NCBI GenBank assembly: GCA_024036415.1
Contig: JAMWET010006558.1
Span: 180,001-244,000 of the forward strand
Origin: Prochilodus magdalenae
Lineage: Eukaryota; Chordata; Actinopteri; Characiformes; Prochilodontidae
DNA: 64,000 nt
Reading direction: 5' to 3'
A program made the translations under genes and the position numbers. The notes beneath the pieces were generated by a model, which saw only the letters and a program-made list of their open reading frames with translations, searched no databases and was not told where the DNA came from. Positions 58,331 through 64,000 of the stretch are shown here, in pieces; the stretch's first letter is position 1; the number at the start of each line of letters is the position of its first letter.

Positions 58331-58577
58331 TTTGTTCTACATAAGCCAGCTGTTGGGAACGTTTTCAAATGCTCAGACCCCCGACCCTAAAATCCACCTC
58401 ACAGAAATTGTAGCTCCTCCCACCTTCGAGATACATCATCAGAAGGGTGGTCCTCCTAATTCTACACAAGACAATCACACTACAGAGAATATTATGCCAC
58501 CAAATATTATAAATATAAAATGGAGCCATATTATTAAATAGATGGAGCTACGAGGCTGATGTTGGCATCTCGTTCCC

Positions 58578-58676
58578 ATTCCCTGTTCCACCTTAAATGG
58601 GGCAGCAGTTACATTGTGCCGCCTGAGGCGCCAGAATGTAACTGCTGCACCATTTAAGGTGGAACGGGAAATTCGA
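58578..58676. mobile_element. Palindromic MITE in eif2s1 intron 1
   Basis: Left arm gttccaccttaaatggggca with gcagttacatt, right arm aatgtaactgctgcaccatt with taaggtggaacggga; short centre gccgcctgaggcgcc. A few mismatches between arms. Confidence 0.88.
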
Positions 58677-59174
58677 ATTAGAAGCTTCTTCGGCTTGATC
58701 AAACACACTGAAACAGTATGTAATCTACTAAAACAGAGCTGGTTGGGTAAGATTAATACATCTAGGCTACATTCTAAAGTTTTCGGTATAAGCTAATGTA
58801 GCTACATGACATAATTAGCTAGTTTTCACACCAGGTTGCCTCAGTGAGCCCATGCGGTTTGCCAGCTAGCTCATGCAGATTTCATCTCGTTTAAAACAGT
58901 TATCACACAAAACCCGTCAAGTGTATGGAGCAAAATGGGACGTTACCTGAAAATAAATGTCACTAAAAGTGTAAAATTAAATTAGGGATCCTTTTGTAGG
59001 CGGTAATTGTGAGTTTTGATGGAAAGAAGCAGCTCCGTGAATCAGGAGTTCGCCATGGACTCACAGCAGAGAGAAAATTACATCATGGCGCCGCACGGAT
59101 CAAAAATCAAAATAAAAGTCCATAGTAAAATAATACATTTTTTCTTGCATTTGGTAAGGATTTAAATAATAAGG

Positions 59175-59235
59175 AATGATGATGATAATAATAATAATTA
59201 TAAAAATAATAACAAAAATAATAATAATAATTAAA
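59175..59235. repeat. AAT-type microsatellite
   Basis: gatgatgataataataataatt and ataataataataatt runs near the eif2s1 5' end. Confidence 0.8.
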
Positions 59236-59481
59236 AACACACAAATACGTTAAATTGCCTTATTCCCTTTTTCAACGGAAACCGCGCTAAACTCACGACG
59301 AACTGAGTGCTGCAATGCGTTTGTCAGAATAAAAGTCTCCACCCCACGTCTGAAAAATGCTACTCCAATACTATTTTTAAAGCGCTTGAAATTCATAAAC
59401 AAAATCACTATTAAAAGTCCTACGTTTATACAAAAACGTTTGCCAAAATGATGTATTTCTTGATTAGAAACGCCATCTTAC

Positions 59482-59520
59482 TTATCGTGACGCTCAGTCA
59501 CCGGCTTTCGCACTACAAAA
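59482..59520 (-). other. eif2s1: Possible non-coding first exon of eif2s1
   Basis: On the minus strand ...gcgtcacgataa is followed by gtaagatggcg: a good donor (gt at 59481-59480) fused to a YY1-like aagatggcg motif, a common arrangement just downstream of housekeeping starts. An alternative donor gtgagt exists at 59,059-59,064 beside another atggcgccg. The right one cannot be chosen without transcripts. Confidence 0.35.
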
Positions 59521-59865
59521 TAAAAGCTTTAAACAAACGTTAAACAATTAATACCATAAACTCGGTACTGATTAATCAGTATTACGGCGCGAGCCAACAC
59601 CATATTTAATTCAGTTAATAAGCAATAAAAAAAGGCGTCAGATTCAGTTGTAGCATCTTTTACAGAGTAAGGCCACCGTGAGTCACGTGACCCGATGTGA
59701 GCTGTCATGTGATGTTCACTATGAGGGTCAGAAAACAGTAAAGCCTGCCGCAGCGTTTCTGCGATTAAACCTGCATGCGAATCAACAAAAACCGCGGCAT
59801 TTTGAGCTTTATAGAACTACCGCTAACCTTAAAGTTGCTACGAGTTTAATCTGTGAGAGGACACG
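59520..59865. promoter_or_regulatory. Divergent promoter region eif2s1 / atp6v1d
   Basis: About 350 bases separate the proposed eif2s1 first exon from the atp6v1d ATG. It holds the E-boxes described separately and no recognised transposon. Both genes being housekeeping and divergent suggests shared control. The exact starts are unknown. Confidence 0.45.
59682..59713 (+). promoter_or_regulatory. CLEAR-type E-box pair upstream of atp6v1d
   Basis: A perfect palindromic gtcacgtgac at 59,682-59,691, about 175 bases before the atp6v1d ATG, with a second E-box-like gtcatgtgat at 59,704-59,713. The first matches the CLEAR consensus bound by TFEB/TFE3, which activates V-ATPase and lysosomal genes. 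The binding itself is inferred. Confidence 0.6.
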
Positions 59866-62800
59866 ATGTCGGGCAAAGATCGGATCGACATTTTCCCTTC
59901 GAGGATGTAAGTAGCTGAAGCCACATATAGCTAGCTACATGCTAAGCTAAGCTGTTTGGACGTTGACACGACCTAATACAGCACGTTTCTGAGTGTTAGA
60001 CGCGTTTTAGACTCCTGACAGCCGTAAATCACAGTGTGTTTATCTGTTTCAGTGGGTAATACAAAGCTGAAATGACTTTTGTTCGTATTCCCCGTTCCAC
60101 CTTAACTGCTGCATCATTTAAGGTGGAACGGGATAGCTCTATATGGACATTTGGGGTTGTCAGTGCTTCCTTCTTTTTCACTTACTATCTTCTTTGTGAT
60201 TCTCACACGATCTGATTGAAAAACAGTAAATCTGATTTTTGTTTTAGGTGCACAGACACCCACTGAGCCATTAACAAGGTCACCAGTCAGTGTGGGATGA
60301 GTTTAAAGGTGTTAGGAATGAAAGGCTGTATAAGGGAGTCTGTGTTCATATGTAATGTGTAGATAGTATTAAGATATGTGGTTAACATTCGAGACGGTTT
60401 GCCATGAAATCACGCATGCCAGAAAACAGAAGTCTCTCTTAGTCACAGTCATGTGATGTGAGGATCCGGCCAGAGAGGAAACTCCAGGGAGAAATGCGTG
60501 AGGATATTAAAGATGACTATTATAACCGAGTCGACGGAAAATCACACATTTAAGAGGAATTCTGCCATTAAGAGTGATTGAGAGTGTGTTTGGTGTGAGA
60601 CGGGTTAGATGTTCTTTACAGTGGTGGTGATGGGAACCAGTGGTCTCCATGTGGATGTCTCAGACATCAGGCAACGTATTCATAACCATCTCCTGTAGTA
60701 AGGGCCTGTGAGGGAGCGTTTAGAGGTGGACGTCTGGTTCCATTCACCACCACTGTGAACGCTCCTGACTCCTGACAGAGCGTTTCCGACCAAACCCATG
60801 CTGAGTGACTCTGTGGAGCTCTTTTGGTCAATGTGCAGTTATTACCGCTTATGAGATTTTTGCTCTGAGTTCCTTCTGCATCTGTGAAACAATGCTCTTG
60901 ATGGTTTCAGGGCTCAGACCATCATGAAGGCTCGCCTGAAAGGAGCTCAGACTGGGCGTAACCTGCTGAAGAAGAAGGCTGACGCTCTGTCCATGCGCTT
61001 CCGGCAGATTCTTAGGAAGATCATTGAGGTGGGTGGAAACGCACTACCAGGTCATGCGGTCAAAAACATCTAACGGAGTTATAAACGGATCAGTTTTCAA
61101 CAGGGTAGTGTGCTTACCCGCTTGTTTAGACGTGACATGTCGACTTTGGGTCCGGGTCTAAGGCCCAATCCCATTTCACCCCTTGCCCCTAACACTTAGC
61201 CCACTTAGTGTTCATGTCTAGGGGTAGGGTGGTCCCGATTGTTGAGATGGAGGGCTAGGGTTAAGTGTTAGGGCTATCTGACCCTTCAAACTGAGATTTT
61301 TCAGAGGCGCACTCCAAATGGAGTGTTATGAGAAAATTCCCAGAATGCCCTACGAGTTATTCGGCAAAATAAATATGAGTATGTCTTTGTTAAAGCCGCT
61401 GTACTGTAAGATCGCCACTGTAAAACCGTTTATGGGCATTTTCTACATAACATGTGAAATCACAAGTACTACACTGATGTCTCGGCGCCACCTAGTGTAA
61501 TTTCCCGCTCCACCTTAAATGGTGCAGCAGTCACGTTTCCTTACCTGAGGTTGCTGCACCGTTTAACAGGGAATTGGAACGGGGAATTTAATCATGAAGC
61601 TGGCGATTAAAAAGCTCAGTTCAGCTTCATATCACTGTATCTGGTTCTTGGAGGGTTGTGCCATTTCATAGGGTGGTGGATTTCAACCACTCCCCCTTCT
61701 AACTCTGTATCTAGAGGGAGGGTTACAGGGGGTAGGGGTAAAAATAAGAAATGAGATTTGGCTAATGCTCTCGATTTTTTTTTTTTTTTTTTTTTTAGTC
61801 TGTTAGCTAACGTTAGCACCAGATTAGCACACACAGCACCTTTGTGGAGACCCTTGATACAGTCTCGGTGTTTCATAGAGTGTTTCTCACTATGAATGTG
61901 CATCTTAATGCTGTCTTAGCTAATTATTCTTCATCAGCCTCTGTCTGATCATCAGACCTGACAACTGCGACACGAAGATGGGGTTAGCTAGCTAATGTTA
62001 GAGCCTGCTGGTGCCAGACGTGTAAGGCAGTAAAATAATAACCGAGTAGTTTTATGGACTTTGAATTTTCTGCATGCTGAAGAGACAAGAACCTCAGCCA
62101 CCGCAGTAGAGACTCGGAGCCGCACTCCTGGAGTTGAAAGAATTTGGAATCTATCAAACCTTCAAAGGTCCTCACTAAAGAAGGAGCCTTTGGACCTTAC
62201 ATCACATCCCTCGTCTGTCTTCACCCCGCAGAGTGACCTCCCATTCCTAATCCATAATTTAAGGGTTTAACCCTTTACAGCTATACCAGCTCCAACTCTT
62301 CCGGGAAGTCTCTCCACAAGGGTTAGGAATGTGTTTATAGGAATTTCTGACCATTCTTCCAGAAGCACATGTGTGAGGTCAGACACGGGTGTTGGACGAG
62401 AAGGCCTGGTTCTCAGTCTCCGCTCTAATCCATCCCAAAGGTGTTCTATCGGGTGGAGGTCAGGACTCTGTGCAGGCCAGTCCAGTTCCTCCACACCAGA
62501 CTCGCTCATCCATGTCTTTATGGAGCTTGCTCTGTGCACTGGTGTGCAGCCATGTTGGAACAGGAAGGGGCCGACCCCAAACTGTCCCACAAAGTTGGGA
62601 GCATGAAATGGTCCAGAGTCTCTTGGTCTGCTGAAGCATTAAGAGTTCCTCTCACTGGAACTAAGGGGCGGAGCCCAACTCCTGAACACCACCCCCACAC
62701 CATAATCCCCCCTCCACCAAACTTTACACTCGACACAGTGCAAATAGACAATTACCGTTCTCCTGGTAACCGCCAAACCCAGACTCGTCCTTTGAATTGC

Positions 62801-63181
62801 CGGATGGAGAAGCGTGATTGGTCACTCCAGACCATGTACTTATATACTGTACATGCTGCACTAACGTTCAGCGGTTATGTCTGTGTGTGATGATTGATTC
62901 ACCCAGTTTAACATGCATAGCCCCTTTTCTCTGCTCCTCAGACCAAGACGCTGATGGGGGAAGTGATGAGGGAAGCTGCCTTCTCTTTAGCCGAAGCCAA
63001 ATTTGCTGCTGGTGACTTCAGGTAGGAACCTGGCCTGAGCTCAGATGAACGCTTGATGCTAATGTGTGTTTGATGGTGAACTCTAAAGCTCTGAGTGTGT
63101 GTTGTTTTTTCAGCACTACGGTTATCCAGAACGTGAACAAGGCCCAGGTGAAGGTCAGAGCGAAGAAGGACAACGTCGCAG
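59866..63181 (+). CDS. atp6v1d: V-type proton ATPase subunit D, 5' part (exons 1-4; gene runs off the window)
   Basis: Subunit D is the central rotor shaft of the V1 sector that couples ATP hydrolysis to proton pumping into lysosomes and endosomes. Exons: 59866-59906, 60911-61028, 62942-63021, 63114-63181, which join into about 102 codons. The protein starts MSGKDRIDIFPSRMAQTIMK and continues through TKTLMGEVMREAAFSLAEAK and STTVIQNVNKAQVKVRAKKD to DNVAG. This matches the first 40 percent of the roughly 247-aa family protein (long N-terminal coiled-coil helix). The remaining exons should lie beyond 64,000; I found none after 63,181. The donor after exon 4 (gtctgc) is weak. The gene is divergent from eif2s1, as in mammals. 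Confidence 0.94.
60091..60132. mobile_element. Deleted palindromic MITE in atp6v1d intron 1
   Basis: cccgttccaccttaactgct then gcatcatttaaggtggaacggg: outer arms kept, middle lost. Confidence 0.75.
60595..60830 (+). repeat. Dispersed repeat (atp6v1d intron 1)
   Basis: gttctttacagtggtggtga, gatgggaaccagtggtct and tttagaggtggacgtctggt, shared with 30,970-31,435. Confidence 0.6.
61162..61763. mobile_element. Harbinger-like non-autonomous element in atp6v1d intron 2
   Basis: Ends ggcccaatcccatttcaccc and, reversed, gccaaatctcatttc, flanked by TAA on both sides (61,159-61,161 and 61,764-61,766), the three-base TWA duplication typical of PIF/Harbinger. A palindromic MITE is nested inside at 61,501-61,588. 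Confidence 0.75.
61501..61588. mobile_element. Palindromic MITE nested in the Harbinger-like element
   Basis: cccgctccaccttaaatggt, centre, ttgctgcaccgtttaacagg, then aattggaacgggg. The right arm has a small insertion. The insertion is absent from the 51.9 kb Harbinger copy, so it came later. Confidence 0.75.
62233..62830 (-). mobile_element. Tc1-like transposase C-terminal fragment in atp6v1d intron 2
   Basis: Minus strand encodes VKFGGGGIMVWGWCSGVG and, after a frame change, SGVEELDWPAQSPDLHPIEH plus LWDGLERRLRTRPSRP, the last catalytic block (SPDLxPIEH) of Tc1 transposase. The third acidic residue is retained in the fragment, but the frame is broken and the N-terminal half is missing. The 5' boundary is sharp at ctccagacc. 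Confidence 0.85.
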
Positions 63182-63224
63182 GTCTGCCTGATAGTTGACA
63201 ATGTGCACTTTTAAACAGTTTGTT

Positions 63225-63252
63225 TATTTATTTATTTATTTATTTATTTTAA
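63225..63252. repeat. TTTA microsatellite
   Basis: tttatttattta run just after atp6v1d exon 4. Confidence 0.85.
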
Positions 63253-63449
63253 TCATAAAGCTGTGCTGTATAGTGGTTTTGTTAAACCTGAAAGCATCAT
63301 CAGTATAATTACTGATTACAAAATGTCATATGTCTTTTCATATGAACGTCATGTGTTTAGGTCTCAAGTGATCTCAACATTATGCTGATCAAGATAAGCT
63401 CACCTCACAAAACCATAGTCCCCTTGTGTGTTTAAGAGGATAGTGACTT

Positions 63450-63910
63450 CAGGCTCCTGCAGATGGCGCTGCACGAAGGGTGATGGGTCTATAAATACCT
63501 GCGGGGTGTGAGTGACAGGATCCATAGATTGGGAAGAGGTGCTACAGTGCACGGAATGACTCGTTCCATGTGTGGTAAACGCTCCAGAGCAGATATTAAT
63601 GATTGGCTAAAAGGAGGGACTGCATGTGGGCGTGGCCAAAGACCATAGTGTGAAGGAAGTAGCTGAATCTGCAGGTGTATGGAAGCGTACGGTCATACGG
63701 GTCTACCAGCAGTGGATAAAATCCCAGTCTACAGGGAATTCTCCTCGGAATTGTGCCAGGGAAGGCATCCACCAAATCTGGACCTACTGCACAATTCGTT
63801 GATGTAAGAGTGTCTGAACACTGATGTGCCTCAATGCCAAATCCAGTCACAGCTGTTATTGGTGCTGGTGGAGGTGTTACACAGTGTTAGGTATGTTACA
63901 GTCACAGGGG
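63450..63910 (+). mobile_element. Tc1-like HTH-only derivative, copy 4
   Basis: Begins ggctcctgcagatggcgctg as copy 1, carries VKEVAESAGVWKRTVIRVYQ in the plus strand and ends in the shared tail ttggtgctggtggaggtgtt then acagtcacaggg. In atp6v1d intron 4. Confidence 0.78.
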
Positions 63911-64000
63911 ACTGGTGAGCTTGACAATACTAGAGAATTCACTCACATCCTCACAAATACCCATGTTACAAAATGTTCTTCTTGCAGCACTAAGTGCAGT

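Noticed and set aside
63970..64000. ttcttcttgcag at the right edge as the acceptor of atp6v1d exon 5
   Set aside because: The following bases cactaagtgcagt do not continue the expected VTLPVFEHY sequence in any needed phase.

Overview
The window is nuclear DNA from a ray-finned (teleost) fish. It holds four intron-containing protein-coding genes with GT-AG introns and clear vertebrate orthologues. The non-coding DNA carries typical fish repeats: Tc1-like transposons, tRNA-derived SINEs whose tail resembles '...ctaaatg.cgtaaatgtaaa', palindromic MITEs and long minisatellite arrays. An otophysan such as a catfish or relative is possible, but that is a guess from repeat style only.

Layout. 1-17,000 is gene-free and dominated by tandem arrays: a 47-48-bp repeat at the left edge, a 54-bp satellite (A, about 1.64-4.73 kb, noisy), a 56-bp repeat (5.85-6.62 kb), a 53-bp satellite (B, 7.84-9.67 kb), B again (11.3-12.5 kb, 53/54-bp) and A again (14.75-16.45 kb, clean). 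The order A-B-B-A is striking. 17.1-24.3 kb holds hsp90ab1 on the minus strand (11 coding exons, 725 aa, plus a non-coding first exon with a TATA box). 24.3-30.0 kb is intergenic, with Tc1 relics, AT-rich DNA and one orphan CpG/CRE patch. 30.1-53.4 kb is rbm25 on the plus strand (18 coding exons found, 837 aa). 54.5-59.5 kb is eif2s1 on the minus strand (8 coding exons, 315 aa). From 59.87 kb to the right edge is the 5' part of atp6v1d on the plus strand (4 exons, about 102 codons; the rest lies beyond the window).

The four genes form two head-to-head pairs (hsp90ab1/rbm25 and eif2s1/atp6v1d) with rbm25 and eif2s1 meeting tail-to-tail. All are housekeeping genes: a cytosolic chaperone, a splicing regulator, the alpha subunit of translation initiation factor 2, and a V-ATPase stalk subunit. 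No shared pathway is implied. The eif2s1/atp6v1d pair is also adjacent and divergent in mammals, so the intergenic segment near 59.5-59.86 kb is probably a conserved bidirectional promoter. It contains a perfect CLEAR-type E-box (gtcacgtgac) on the atp6v1d side.

Most curious items: a palindromic MITE family with a copy in an intron of every one of the four genes, an amplified Tc1 derivative that keeps only the helix-turn-helix part of the transposase, lineage-specific Arg-Glu expansion in rbm25, a retroposon tail abutting an rbm25 splice acceptor, and a 431-codon open frame that exists only because the satellite unit is 54 bp (18 codons). No RNA gene or CRISPR array was recognised. Exon ends were worked out by hand from splice consensus and reading-frame continuity.
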